From an uncultured Peptococcaceae bacterium (GTDB lineage Bacteria; Bacillota; Peptococcia; Peptococcales; Peptococcaceae), in contig CATJSX010000042.1 in the NCBI GenBank assembly GCA_949743265.1, positions 1 through 41,873 on the forward strand: 41,873 nucleotides of DNA, read 5' to 3'. Position 1 is the first letter of the stretch. Every line of letters begins with the position of its first letter. Below, piece after piece: positions 1 through 7,507 of the stretch. The translations under genes and the position numbers were made by a program. Under the pieces are notes generated by a model that saw only the letters and a program-made list of their open reading frames with translations, was not told the DNA's origin and searched no databases.

Positions 1-1
1 C

Positions 2-265
2 AATATTCAAACGCGGTTGTATCAATCAACCGACGGCAATACGTTTACTCCCGTCCCTGGCGCTGTTATTACCTTAACGCCAGCATTAAGCGGCGTAAGT
101 GTTTTGCCCGGTACCATCAGCAAAGGCAGCGTTACTGGATTGAATATCCCTGTTACGCCTGAAACCCGCCTATTATTAGTCTTTACCGCTGTCGTTAGCG
201 ATGGCAGCACTATATTACTTAATTCGGTAACAGGCTACGCTAGCGCTGGCTTAGCCATTTCCTAA
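2..265 (+). CDS. C-terminus of BclA-like / collagen-like surface protein (5' partial)
   Basis: The reading frame is open from the left edge of the window to the TAA at 263-265, giving about 87 residues. The text (LYQSTDGNTFTPVPGA, then TPETRLLLVF and ending GYASAGLAIS) resembles the C-terminal trimerising, TNF-like beta domain that follows Gly-X-Y repeats in BclA/BclB-type exosporium and other collagen-like proteins of spore-forming firmicutes. The collagen-like part itself would lie outside the window, so the full architecture cannot be checked. If the call is right the product sits on the spore or cell surface. A stem-loop terminator follows about 70 bases downstream. Family assignment rests on remembered motif similarity only. 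Confidence 0.55.
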   Translation, partial: NIQTRLYQSTDGNTFTPVPGAVITLTPALSGVSVLPGTISKGSVTGLNIPVTPETRLLLVFTAVVSDGSTILLNSVTGYASAGLAIS

Positions 266-336
266 GCTAACAATACGGCAGGCGTAAAAATCTATCATCA
301 AGTTGACGATAAAAGCAACTGTCATTATGGCTGATT

Positions 337-388
337 GGCGTTGGAATCTTTATGATCTAAAAAATCGGTTCCAACGCCGATTTTATTT
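337..388 (+). terminator. Intrinsic terminator after the BclA-like gene
   Basis: A perfect 10-bp inverted repeat (GGCGTTGGAA at 337-346, TTCCAACGCC at 369-378) with a 22-base loop is followed by a T-rich run. It lies between the partial surface-protein gene and the next promoter. Confidence 0.6.
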
Positions 389-452
389 AAAGCAATTTTT
401 TTATTGATAAAAGACGATTCAACAATTTTTCAAACAGGATTTTGTATTTTAT

Positions 453-481
453 TGGACAAAATCTCCCGTTTCGCCTATAAT
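453..481 (+). promoter_or_regulatory. Sigma-A promoter for the PuuD-like gene
   Basis: TGGACA (453-458) and TATAAT (476-481) are separated by 17 bases, a near-consensus pair. The start codon at 572 lies about 85 bases beyond the expected transcription start; that leader shows no obvious hairpin. Confidence 0.6.
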
Positions 482-571
482 TTTTAATAGATCAGTTATT
501 ACCCGCCAATGATTAAAGAACAGAAATTTTTTCTACACAGCATATGAATCAATGAAAAACAGGTGATTTTT

Positions 572-1288
572 ATGAAAAAACCAATTATCGGCTTAACTGC
601 CGCTTATGATCAAGAAAAACAGACTTTTCGGCTAGGCACAGAATATTTTCGTTCGGTACAAGCTGCCGGCGGTCTGCCTTTATTATTGCCAATAACGCCT
701 AACGAAACGCTTTGGCAACCATACTTAGCAAACATTGACGGTTTCATTTTTACCGGCGGCTGCGATATCACCCCCAAATTTTACGGCGCACAAACACAGC
801 CTTTGTGTGGCGAAACGCAAGATTTTCGAGACAGTTTTGAACTTTCGTTATTAAAAGCGGCGCTTGCGCACAACAAACCCGTTCTGGCTATTTGTCGCGG
901 TCATCAATTAGTCAATGTCGCTTTTGGCGGTACCTTATATCAAGATCTTCCTACTGAAAAACCATCAGCAATCGTTCATCGCCAACCAGAACCTTACGAA
1001 ACACCGACCCATGACGTTATGCTTGATGCTTCATCGCCCTTAGCGCGGCTCCTTGGCAACCGTATTCGGGTCAATTCTTTTCATCATCAAGCTATTGCTG
1101 ACTTGGGTAATGGTCTTGTTGCCGTTGGCTATAGTGAAGACGGCTTGATTGAAGCTGTTCTCTCGCCAGAAACGCCCATGCTTTTGAGTGTTCAATGGCA
1201 TCCAGAGCGGTTATACCAAACAGAAAACAGCGCACGCGCTTTATTCGAGCAATTAGTACATTGGGCGTCTGGTCAAGTTAAGCCCTAA
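572..1288 (+). CDS. Gamma-glutamyl-gamma-aminobutyrate hydrolase family protein (class I glutamine amidotransferase-like, peptidase C26)
   Basis: This 238-residue cytoplasmic hydrolase has the class I amidotransferase fold. The nucleophile elbow AICRGHQLVN puts the catalytic Cys near residue 108, and SVQWHPE near residues 206-212 supplies the catalytic His and Glu. TGGCDITP near residue 61 is the usual oxyanion-side glycine loop, and SFHHQAI is also conserved in PuuD-type enzymes. These enzymes cleave gamma-glutamyl amide bonds, for example gamma-Glu-GABA in putrescine breakdown; the substrate here is not known because no other putrescine genes are nearby. The ATG at 572 is preferred over an in-frame GTG at 563 because AGGTGA at 561-566 is correctly spaced from it. 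The gene is monocistronic with its own promoter. Confidence 0.85.
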   Translation: MKKPIIGLTAAYDQEKQTFRLGTEYFRSVQAAGGLPLLLPITPNETLWQPYLANIDGFIFTGGCDITPKFYGAQTQPLCGETQDFRDSFELSLLKAALAHNKPVLAICRGHQLVNVAFGGTLYQDLPTEKPSAIVHRQPEPYETPTHDVMLDASSPLARLLGNRIRVNSFHHQAIADLGNGLVAVGYSEDGLIEAVLSPETPMLLSVQWHPERLYQTENSARALFEQLVHWASGQVKP

Positions 1289-1444
1289 ATTTATAGAAGA
1301 TACACGTCTATTAAAGTAAAATTTTTGCCTCAATTCGACGCTGTATGTCTGACTGGCTACCATGAACATTTATCGCAGTTTATCAACATACATTTGATAC
1401 TCAAAAATGACAGTGATGCGATAAATCAAATTTTGGAGGAGAGC

Positions 1445-1636
1445 ATGAAAACAATAAATTTGTTTTGGTCATTTAGCTTAGTCATGTTAGGAATAGGTAC
1501 TATCATTCTTGCAGGTTCGAATCTTTTGAGCATTGAACTGCCGGATTTTATGACACGAAGTATCGGACTAATTGATTTAGCATCATTGCCGATATTGGGC
1601 TATACAACCGTTAAGAAGCTAAAAAATAAGCCATAA
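1445..1636 (+). CDS. Small two-helix membrane protein, unknown function
   Basis: This 63-residue protein starts at an ATG with an excellent ribosome binding site (GGAGGAGA, 1434-1441). It has two hydrophobic stretches, roughly residues 5-27 and 38-56, separated by a short polar turn (ELPDFMTRS), and a Lys-rich end (KKLKNKP). That is what a small inner-membrane hairpin protein looks like, with the C-terminus probably inside. Translation from the upstream in-frame codon at 1325 would give an unlikely extension lacking a binding site. I do not recognise a family. It sits alone between the PuuD-like gene and a LysR regulator. Confidence 0.6.
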   Translation: MKTINLFWSFSLVMLGIGTIILAGSNLLSIELPDFMTRSIGLIDLASLPILGYTTVKKLKNKP

Positions 1637-1730
1637 CAATCTCGGTTTATGGCGAAAATAAATATTTGTCAAAATTAACGCTTATCCCGCAGGAAACAAG
1701 AGTTAATTGGAAGTATTTTTTATCTGTCGC

Positions 1731-1759
1731 TTGTTCAAATAGTAGAAAAATGGTAAAAT
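1731..1759 (+). promoter_or_regulatory. Sigma-A promoter for the LysR gene
   Basis: TTGTTC (1731-1736), a 17-base spacer and TAAAAT (1754-1759) form the pair; TGG directly before the -10 makes it an extended -10 element. The LysR start codon lies 34 bases downstream. Confidence 0.5.
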
Positions 1760-1793
1760 AACAAGAAAAACCTGTTTGCTAAAGGAGGCCGTT

Positions 1794-2699
1794 ATGCATA
1801 CCGAACATTTGGCATATTTGCGTGAAATAGTCAAGCGCCGTTCAATGAATACAGCCAGTAAAAAACTTCATGTAGCACAGCAAACGTTAAGCACGGCTGT
1901 TAAATCATTAGAAAAAGAATTAGACGCCAAACTTTTAGAACGTACTTATCATGGCGTTTATCCTACGCCTATCGGACAGGAAGTCGTTGATTTAGCAGAT
2001 GAAATTTTAAGTAAAATAGATTATCTAAAATTGCGTATTGCCGCTCAGAAGGAACAAAATATAGTGGGTAAATTAGATATCGGCATCGATCACGGCATTA
2101 ATTTATTGATCATGCCTAAAGTAATCAGTCATTTCTATAAATTTCACCCCAATATACGAGTAACTATACAAGAAATGAGCGGTCCACAAATTCGGACAGC
2201 TCTTTTGGAAGGAACGATTGATATTGGTATTATTCCCCATTACGATCACCTTTCCCCCAATTTAAGCGAACCAGAACTTATCCATGTGGAGATCATTACT
2301 TATACATTTTTTGCTAGAGTCAATAAAAATTCTCCTTTAGCACAAGAAAACGCCATTTCTATACGGGCACTCTTGAATTATCCTTTAGCGCTTTATGAAC
2401 TGGGAACCTCCAGTGGTCAAGACATGCTCAATAATTTAAAAAAATATGGCGAACCGCGAATTCTCCCAACGCATTATCCCAGCGTCGCTCAACAGCTGGT
2501 CAGCGATAATTTAGCTGTTTCTATTGCCGTTAAAGCCAATAATTATATGCCGCTGATGTTTTCCGATTACGGCAATACCATCGTCACTATACCGCTTAAG
2601 GAACAAATTCCCTTTTACGCCAGCTATGTCATTCACCGCAATCATTTAAACAATCCCATCATCGACAAATTTGTTGATGTACTAACTAAATTAACATAA
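1794..2699 (+). CDS. LysR-family transcriptional regulator
   Basis: The 301-residue product has the usual LysR length and layout. An N-terminal winged helix-turn-helix (about residues 1-65: LAYLREIVKRRSMNTASKKL, then VAQQTLSTAVKSLEKELDA and LLERTYHGVYPTPIG) is followed by a two-lobed periplasmic-binding-protein-like effector domain from about residue 90 (GKLDIGIDHGINLLIMPKV). The start at 1794 is set by AAAGGAGG at 1781-1788; the ORF could open at 1776 but that codon lies upstream of the binding site. LysR proteins normally control a neighbouring or divergent gene; here the neighbours are a small membrane protein upstream and, after a terminator, a nitroreductase downstream, so the target is unclear. 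Confidence 0.88.
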   Translation: MHTEHLAYLREIVKRRSMNTASKKLHVAQQTLSTAVKSLEKELDAKLLERTYHGVYPTPIGQEVVDLADEILSKIDYLKLRIAAQKEQNIVGKLDIGIDHGINLLIMPKVISHFYKFHPNIRVTIQEMSGPQIRTALLEGTIDIGIIPHYDHLSPNLSEPELIHVEIITYTFFARVNKNSPLAQENAISIRALLNYPLALYELGTSSGQDMLNNLKKYGEPRILPTHYPSVAQQLVSDNLAVSIAVKANNYMPLMFSDYGNTIVTIPLKEQIPFYASYVIHRNHLNNPIIDKFVDVLTKLT

Positions 2700-2732
2700 G
2701 TTTTTAGCCTTATAACCTCATCAAAAGATACC

Positions 2733-2775
2733 AAAAGCACTTTCAAGGATATGACCCTGAAAGCGCTTTTTTATT
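2733..2775 (+). terminator. Intrinsic terminator after LysR
   Basis: The arms 2733-2745 and 2758-2770 pair over 13 positions with one mismatch around a 12-base loop, and a T run follows. It lies 33 bases after the LysR stop codon. Confidence 0.7.
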
Positions 2776-3030
2776 GCTAGCAGACGAAGATAATAACACT
2801 ACGTCTTATCTGTATGTTCCATTCACGTGAGTTTTACATGAGCTTCGTGCAAGCTAACCTGATGACAAACTGTATAATATGCTAAAAATCATAGCTTCGC
2901 TCAAGCAAAGTGCTAAATCTCGCTGTGCTCATCATAACAAGAAAATTATCTATTATTAGAGGATATACCGTTATTTTGTCCGGCGAAAATATTCCTCTTA
3001 TCAAGAACAAACGATAATCAGATGATATCA
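2776..3030. other. Non-coding stretch with a degenerate short repeat
   Basis: I see no gene here. Two related 14-mers (AGCTTCGTGCAAGC near 2840 and AGCTTCGCTCAAGC near 2892) can each fold into a small hairpin. An imperfect inverted repeat lies around 2958-3000. Nothing identifiable as a known RNA was recognised. Confidence 0.3.
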
Positions 3031-3070
3031 TGTCGAAACAACGCCATATTTTGTAGAAATTACTTCGTCA
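3031..3070. promoter_or_regulatory. Two candidate Spo0A (0A) boxes upstream of the nitroreductase/Spo0E-like pair
   Basis: TGTCGAA at 3031-3037 (plus strand) and TTCGTCA at 3064-3070 (TGACGAA on the minus strand) both match the 0A-box pattern TGNCGAA. A TATAAT at 3090-3095 lies just downstream. The motif is short, so chance matches are possible. Confidence 0.35.
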
Positions 3071-3143
3071 AACTTCGCCAATTTTGGTGTATAATGAAAA
3101 TAAGTTTCGAAACCCATTGATATCTCAGAAAGGATTGATCGTT

Positions 3144-3698
3144 ATGTCAGCGTTATTAGATTTATTACAAAAACGCAGAAGTATTCGCCGCTATCAGGAT
3201 AAAGCAATCGAGCCAGAATTGTTGCAGCAAATTTTGCAAAGCGCCTTATTAGCGCCATCATCAAAAAGCACTCGTCCATGGGAATTTATTATTATCGAAG
3301 ATAAAGCCATTTTAAACCAACTGCCTGCTTGCCGCAAACCCGCCATGACTTGGCTAAAAGACACCGCCGCTGCCATAGTGGTTATTGCCGATGAAAGCAA
3401 AATCGACGTTTGGGTAGAAGATTGCTCTATTGCCGCCGTTTTAATGCAGCTGGAAGCAGCAGATTTGGGTTTAGGTTCTTGTTGGGTACAGCTGCGCAAC
3501 CGTCAAGCCTTTGACGATACCAGCAGCGAAGATTATATGAAAAATTTGCTGCACATACCAGACGGCTACAAAACCGAAGCCATTATCGCCCTTGGTTATC
3601 CCGCTGAAGAAAAAAAAGCCGTCGCTTTGGACAAACTAAACTACGATAAACTGCATTATAACGATTTCAACAAAAGCTATACCGTCGAAAGAAGGTAA
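3144..3698 (+). CDS. Nitroreductase-family FMN oxidoreductase
   Basis: This 184-residue protein has the nitroreductase signature. The N-terminal KRRSIRRYQDKAIE (FMN-phosphate-binding Arg residues near 10-15) is followed by LLAPSSKSTRPWEFIII, and a C-terminal IIALGYPAEEKK contacts flavin in the family. Such enzymes use NAD(P)H to reduce nitro-aromatics, quinones or other electrophiles as cytoplasmic homodimers; the physiological substrate is not predictable. AAAGGA (3129-3134) fixes the start at 3144 rather than at the in-frame codon at 3084. The stop is followed after only 4 bases by the Spo0E-like gene, so the two are almost certainly co-transcribed. Confidence 0.88.
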   Translation: MSALLDLLQKRRSIRRYQDKAIEPELLQQILQSALLAPSSKSTRPWEFIIIEDKAILNQLPACRKPAMTWLKDTAAAIVVIADESKIDVWVEDCSIAAVLMQLEAADLGLGSCWVQLRNRQAFDDTSSEDYMKNLLHIPDGYKTEAIIALGYPAEEKKAVALDKLNYDKLHYNDFNKSYTVERR

Positions 3699-3702
3699 CA
3701 TC

Positions 3703-3903
3703 ATGAAAAACAGCAAGCCCTTAATTAAAACCGTTTCTGTCCAAAAAGATCAATTACTTGCTCAAATCGAGCAGGAACGCCGCCAAATGTACGCGCTTTA
3801 TCAACGAGAGCCTAATATTGCTGCCCAAAAATTGCAGGAAAAAAGCTGCGCCTTAGATCATCTGTTGGTCGCCTATTTGCGTTTGGAACAAGGCGATTGC
3901 TAA
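3703..3903 (+). CDS. Spo0E-like aspartyl-phosphate phosphatase (small helical-hairpin protein)
   Basis: The 66-residue product is predicted to be two helices. The first (about residues 17-30, QIEQERRQMYAL) matches the usual Spo0E pattern I-E-x-x-R-x-x-M/L. The second, SCALDHLLVAYLRLE, matches the signature S-x-x-L-D-x-L-I/L-x-x-Y, in which the Asp is the residue required for dephosphorylation of Spo0A~P in Bacillus. Spo0E proteins delay sporulation by draining phosphate from Spo0A; that role here is inference. GAAGGTAA just before the ATG serves as the ribosome binding site and overlaps the end of the nitroreductase gene. Two candidate Spo0A boxes lie upstream of the pair. Confidence 0.6.
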   Translation: MKNSKPLIKTVSVQKDQLLAQIEQERRQMYALYQREPNIAAQKLQEKSCALDHLLVAYLRLEQGDC

Positions 3904-3934
3904 TCAGCCATCCTCTAATAGTCGCATTATGCCA

Positions 3935-3966
3935 AAAAATCCCTGTTGTCACGAACAGGGATTTTT
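3935..3966. terminator. Bidirectional intrinsic terminator
   Basis: A perfect 13-bp inverted repeat (AAAAATCCCTGTT at 3935-3947, AACAGGGATTTTT at 3954-3966) with a 6-base loop lies between convergent genes and carries T runs on both strands. Confidence 0.85.
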
Positions 3967-3971
3967 CTTGA

Positions 3972-4853
3972 CTAGAAATCATTGTAACTGTGATAATAAC
4001 TGCTGCCATAATTGATCATACCGCCATCATGCCATTGACCGCCGCCGGAATAATCAGATGACCACGAGGACTCCCAGAAAGACGGCGAATTATCGTAATA
4101 ATTTGTCGTCCAAGGATCATGATGATGACTGCATCCACAACATGGCTCCCAAATCGTTGGCGCCGACTGTTGCGCTGGCGTGCAGAAACAATTGCAATTC
4201 CAGCTTTGGCTGGGATAATAATCATTAAAAGGTGGTCTAGGCGGCGGCAACGGTCTTTGAGGCAAGCAGTCAATCACAATAATATGGCTGCAATATGGCT
4301 GTACTCTTGCCGAACCGGTAATATATAAAGTATAGGAACGACCAGCGGCTAACGTAATTGCTGGCACATCAAGCACCACAAAATTGCTGTCGCAAACCAT
4401 TGCTTGCATACGATAAGTACTAGGCGTGACCGGATAATATTGCGTAACATCTTGATAGCGAATGTTATTGGCGATAACGAAAGCACCGTCGGTAAAGCGG
4501 AAATCAAGACAAGGCGCATCAAGCGCTAAATTTACAAAACGCAAAAATGCTCGGTCGCTGCCAAAGGACTGCGTATACCCGTCGGGAACAACAAACATTG
4601 ACGGATTGTCGCGCATACCACCAAAAACAGCCGTATGGTAACTATTTTCTGGAATAAAAGTATAGGCAGTCGCCAACGGCTGTTGAACAGCTTGCGGCAG
4701 ATAAACGGCCAAATGGTGACTGCCATAATCGATGTCACGATAATCACTACAACCATTATAAGCAATATTTTGACCAATAGGTGTATCACCGCAAAAACCG
4801 TTCAACTGAGCATGAGCTGGACAGCCATGCAGCAGACGAATTCGACTGGGCAA
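3972..4853 (-). CDS. DUF4397-domain protein with Cys/His/aromatic-rich tail
   Basis: This 293-residue protein begins at a TTG, chosen because AAGGAGG lies 8 bases upstream (about 4862-4868). Residues 1-190 show two DUF4397-like repeats: SRIRLLHGCPAHAQLNGF at the start and RAFLRFVNLALDAPCLDFR near residue 100, each followed by beta-rich text. DUF4397 domains are extracytoplasmic beta domains of unknown function. The last 90 or so residues are very unusual: Pro-rich (PLPPPRPPF), then clustered Cys (NCNCFC, CCGCSHHH) and a Trp/Tyr/Ser/Gly/Asp-rich end. No signal peptide is visible, as in several spore-coat proteins. A coat or crust role is inference from this composition and the sporulating background. 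Confidence 0.6.
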   Translation of the reverse strand: MPSRIRLLHGCPAHAQLNGFCGDTPIGQNIAYNGCSDYRDIDYGSHHLAVYLPQAVQQPLATAYTFIPENSYHTAVFGGMRDNPSMFVVPDGYTQSFGSDRAFLRFVNLALDAPCLDFRFTDGAFVIANNIRYQDVTQYYPVTPSTYRMQAMVCDSNFVVLDVPAITLAAGRSYTLYITGSARVQPYCSHIIVIDCLPQRPLPPPRPPFNDYYPSQSWNCNCFCTPAQQSAPTIWEPCCGCSHHHDPWTTNYYDNSPSFWESSWSSDYSGGGQWHDGGMINYGSSYYHSYNDF

Positions 4854-4908
4854 AGCAAAAACCTCCTTTTTCTTGCTAATGACAATTGTATTTTATGATT
4901 TTTTAGCG

Positions 4909-4936
4909 TTTATACACCAAAAATCAACGCTCACAA
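4909..4936 (-). promoter_or_regulatory. Candidate promoter for the DUF4397 gene
   Basis: On the minus strand TTGTGA (4936-4931) and TATAAA (4914-4909) are 16 bases apart, about 55 bases upstream of the TTG start. It is a moderate match to sigma-A; a sporulation sigma factor site would be hard to exclude. Confidence 0.35.
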
Positions 4937-5049
4937 ATACGACTGTCTATGATCAGTATATGACATAATACACTTGTCGGTAACCACTAGGAAAATTTTT
5001 CTATTATTTTTTTGTCAAAAGGGGTTAAAATTTATCCCATTTTGTGGTA

Positions 5050-5058
5050 TGGTATACT
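5050..5058 (+). promoter_or_regulatory. Extended -10 promoter for the coiled-coil gene
   Basis: TGGTATACT is an extended -10 (TGn plus TATACT). No good -35 is present at 17 bases, which is typical of extended -10 promoters. The start codon lies 36 bases downstream. Confidence 0.45.
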
Positions 5059-5093
5059 GATAAATTTATGCAAAAAAGAACGGAGGGCGGGGT

Positions 5094-5816
5094 ATGGCCA
5101 GCAGTAATTTCAGCAAAAAAATGTGTCAAGAATTACTTTTATACGAAGACTATATACTAAGCTGCAAACCCATGCGGTTTAATAAAGACAACATTGTTGT
5201 CGAACGCCAAACGTTGATGGATCTTATCGTTCGTTTGCGCAGTTATCATTGTGCTGACCGTTCATCTACAGATGACGAACCCCAAACGATGATGAATCTC
5301 GGCGAAATCCTTTCTGCCAAAGAAGATTTAGCGCTGACTGAATTCCAAGAAATCACCCAAAAAAATACAGAAAGCGAACGTATTTCCCCAGACGAAGCCG
5401 CTATTGCCGCCAAACAGATTATTGAAGATGCTCAAACGCAGGCACAGCTTGCTTTAGAAGATGCGCATACACAAGCACAATTTATTCTGGAGGATGCTAA
5501 ACGACTAGCTGAACGCATTGTGACGCAAGCCGAAGAAAAAGCTAAAGAAAAACAACGACAAATTGATGAAGTCTTAGTAGAAAAAATTAACGAAGCTGAG
5601 CGTCAAGCCAAAGCTATTGTCAATAAAGCAGTGGATAACGCCACTTTAGAATTAGAAACCAAAGAAGCGCAAGCCATGAATTTGGAGTTGGCCGCTTTTA
5701 CCAAAGCAGATAATCTGATTGAACAAGTAGAAAAAATATACGCCCGTCAACTGGAAGTCGTGATGAAAGATCGGCAAGAAATTATTAAGATTTTGAACAG
5801 TTTAAGCAAAAAATAA
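5094..5816 (+). CDS. Hendecad coiled-coil protein, V-ATPase subunit H-like / DivIVA-like
   Basis: This 240-residue soluble protein has a short globular start (residues 1-60, including FNKDNIVVERQTLMDLIVRLR split as FNKDNIVVERQ and TLMDLIVRLR), an acidic linker, and a long Ala/Glu/Gln-rich coiled coil from about residue 100 to the end. Within the coil the 11-residue units EDAQTQAQLAL, EDAHTQAQFIL and EDAKRLAERIV follow one another exactly, a hendecad pattern giving a right-handed or straight coil like the b/H stalk of rotary ATPases. The N-terminal layout resembles firmicute proteins loosely annotated as ATPase or cell-division initiation proteins. It is monocistronic between its own promoter and a bidirectional terminator. 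AGGAGGG-like text (CGGAGGGCGG) fixes the start. Function unknown. Confidence 0.6.
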   Translation: MASSNFSKKMCQELLLYEDYILSCKPMRFNKDNIVVERQTLMDLIVRLRSYHCADRSSTDDEPQTMMNLGEILSAKEDLALTEFQEITQKNTESERISPDEAAIAAKQIIEDAQTQAQLALEDAHTQAQFILEDAKRLAERIVTQAEEKAKEKQRQIDEVLVEKINEAERQAKAIVNKAVDNATLELETKEAQAMNLELAAFTKADNLIEQVEKIYARQLEVVMKDRQEIIKILNSLSKK

Positions 5817-5825
5817 AACAATGCA

Positions 5826-5879
5826 AAAAAGGGCTGGGATGAACAATGATTGATATCATTACTCACTCCAGCCCTTTTT
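5826..5879. terminator. Bidirectional terminator between the coiled-coil gene and rpsT
   Basis: AAAAAGGGCTGG (5826-5837) pairs with CCAGCCCTTTTT (5868-5879). The loop contains a second small hairpin (AATGAT 5845-5850 with ATCATT 5855-5860). T runs occur on both strands. Confidence 0.85.
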
Positions 5880-5892
5880 GATTAACAGATAA

Positions 5893-6159
5893 TTAGCCAA
5901 CGAGCTGATTAAACATTTTATGCAACCGAGATTTTTTATGCGCTGCATTATTCTTATGCAGCAGACCTTTGGTGACTGCTTTATCAATGGCGCTGATGGC
6001 TGTTTTAAAAGTTGCCGTTGCTTTTTCGGTATCATTAGCTGCCGCTGCTGCTTCAAAATTTTTGATAGCAGTTTTGACGCTGGACATTATGCTTTTATTT
6101 CTTAACGTACGAATTTTTGCGACTTTTGCACGCTTAGCTGCGGATTTGATATTTGCCAA
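5893..6159 (-). CDS. rpsT: 30S ribosomal protein S20
   Basis: This 88-residue basic protein starts LANIKSAAKRAKVAKIRTLR (Met in the cell) and reads as S20, which binds 16S rRNA in the small subunit body. The start is a TTG (6159-6157), not the longer ORF, because GGAGGTGAG lies immediately upstream and every S20 begins M-A-N-I-K-S. S20 genes often use weak start codons, which in other bacteria relates to autogenous translational control; whether that holds here is untested. It is divergent from spoIIP. In Bacillus subtilis the order is rpsT, gpr, spoIIP, but no gpr is present here. Confidence 0.95.
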   Translation of the reverse strand: MANIKSAAKRAKVAKIRTLRNKSIMSSVKTAIKNFEAAAAANDTEKATATFKTAISAIDKAVTKGLLHKNNAAHKKSRLHKMFNQLVG

Positions 6160-6212
6160 AGTGCTCACCTCCTTCAATGACTTCTTTATATTAACCAATA
6201 CGTAAATTCAAC

Positions 6213-6240
6213 AGTTTACATTGTAACACGCTCTTGTCAA
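6213..6240 (-). promoter_or_regulatory. Promoter for rpsT
   Basis: On the minus strand a perfect TTGACA (6240-6235) is followed after 16 bases by TAAACT (6218-6213). Transcription would start about 45-50 bases before the TTG start codon. Confidence 0.5.
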
Positions 6241-6359
6241 AAATGCAATAAAAACTCATATCGACAACCAATTTTTTATCCATAATCTACAGCGTTTTTG
6301 ACATAAATAGTTAAACCAGCCCATAAAATAAATTAAAACCCCTTGCTGGAGGCTTGTCA

Positions 6360-7427
6360 ATGAAAAAAATTATTATGATTCGCGCTGGCTTTTGGGTCAA
6401 GCTGTTTTTGATCGTACTGACAGCGTTTGTGATTTTCTCGGCTATTCATGTACGTTTGACGCCAAAAGCGGTAACGGTTTCTACCGAGCCACTGAAAATC
6501 GAAACGCCTTCGCCACCGTCACGACTTGCCGAGCAAATTAAAAACATAGATGTTTCTTTTTGGCAAAAAATGATGATTAATGGCTATTCTCTGCTTGAAA
6601 ACAATCAACCTAATCATTTTGAAAGGTTTTTCGGTTTTCAGCTAAACAGCCCTTACGAGCAATTAGGACAAGGAATGGGCATTCTCAAATGGCTTGACCG
6701 ACAAAATTTCGGGAGCCAAAACGTCATGACCGCTATTGAAAATGAAGATTTCTATTTGGATACCGAAACGATGGTTGACGATTGGCATTTTGAATTGTCT
6801 AATCTAAGCGACGTTTCATTGTCACAGGACGTTGCGGTATTATTATATCATACACACAACGCCGAAACATACAGCCCTACTGACGGTACCAGCAAACGAC
6901 CGGGCGAAAATGGCGGCGTTAGTACTGCCGCCGAAGTGCTGAAAGATTCTTTGGAACAAAAGTATGGGCTTAAAACTTTGCATTCCAAAGTGCTCCATGA
7001 CTACCCAAACTGGAATCGTTCTTATATCAATTCTCTAGCGACAGTCAAAGATTTATTGGCAGCTCATCCCAAAGTGCAGGCTGTCTTTGACATCCACCGC
7101 GATGCCGGTTTTACTTCTAAAGAACCAACAACCTTAACGTTAAACGGACAGAAAGCGGCCAAAATCATGATCGTTGTCGGCGCCAATCACGAAAACTGGC
7201 AGAGTAATCTCTCTTTTGCCCAAAAACTGGAAGACCGAAGCAACGAAATTTATCCCGGATTAGTTCGCTCAATTCGCATTGTGCAAGCCAATCGCTACAA
7301 TCAACAGGCGCATCCTCATTCATTGATATTGGAAGTTGGTTCTGACTTAAATACACAAGAAGAAGCCAATTTTGCCCTAGAATGTTTTGCCCAAGTCATT
7401 GCTGATGTGCTCCTTGCAAGGGAATAA
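6360..7427 (+). CDS. spoIIP: Stage II sporulation protein P (SpoIIP)
   Basis: The 355-residue product has one N-terminal membrane helix (about residues 8-30) and an extracytoplasmic amidase/endopeptidase domain from about residue 160. The family motifs are YHTHNAETY (about residues 163-171), DIHRDA (about 243-248) and LEVGSDLNTQEEA near the C-terminus; the His and Glu residues bind the catalytic zinc. SpoIIP works with SpoIID and SpoIIM to thin septal peptidoglycan and drive engulfment of the forespore. The ATG at 6360 is set by TGGAGG (6347-6352). No clear sporulation promoter could be assigned by eye. Together with the Spo0E-like gene this is the best evidence that the organism sporulates. 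Confidence 0.92.
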   Translation: MKKIIMIRAGFWVKLFLIVLTAFVIFSAIHVRLTPKAVTVSTEPLKIETPSPPSRLAEQIKNIDVSFWQKMMINGYSLLENNQPNHFERFFGFQLNSPYEQLGQGMGILKWLDRQNFGSQNVMTAIENEDFYLDTETMVDDWHFELSNLSDVSLSQDVAVLLYHTHNAETYSPTDGTSKRPGENGGVSTAAEVLKDSLEQKYGLKTLHSKVLHDYPNWNRSYINSLATVKDLLAAHPKVQAVFDIHRDAGFTSKEPTTLTLNGQKAAKIMIVVGANHENWQSNLSFAQKLEDRSNEIYPGLVRSIRIVQANRYNQQAHPHSLILEVGSDLNTQEEANFALECFAQVIADVLLARE

Positions 7428-7459
7428 CCCCAAATGATTCTCCCTTGATTTTTCAGCAA

Positions 7460-7507
7460 AAGCCCGCCGTCATAGCTTCTATATGCTACGACGACGGGCT
7501 TGTTTTT
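7460..7507. terminator. Terminator between spoIIP and glyA
   Basis: The arms 7460-7476 and 7485-7501 pair over 17 positions with two imperfect pairs and an 8-base loop. A strong T run follows on the plus strand. It serves spoIIP and probably also the convergent glyA operon. Confidence 0.8.

Noticed and set aside
4016-4328. ORFs in other frames of the DUF4397 gene
   Set aside because: They lie wholly within a gene with a good start and recognisable domain and have no ribosome binding sites.
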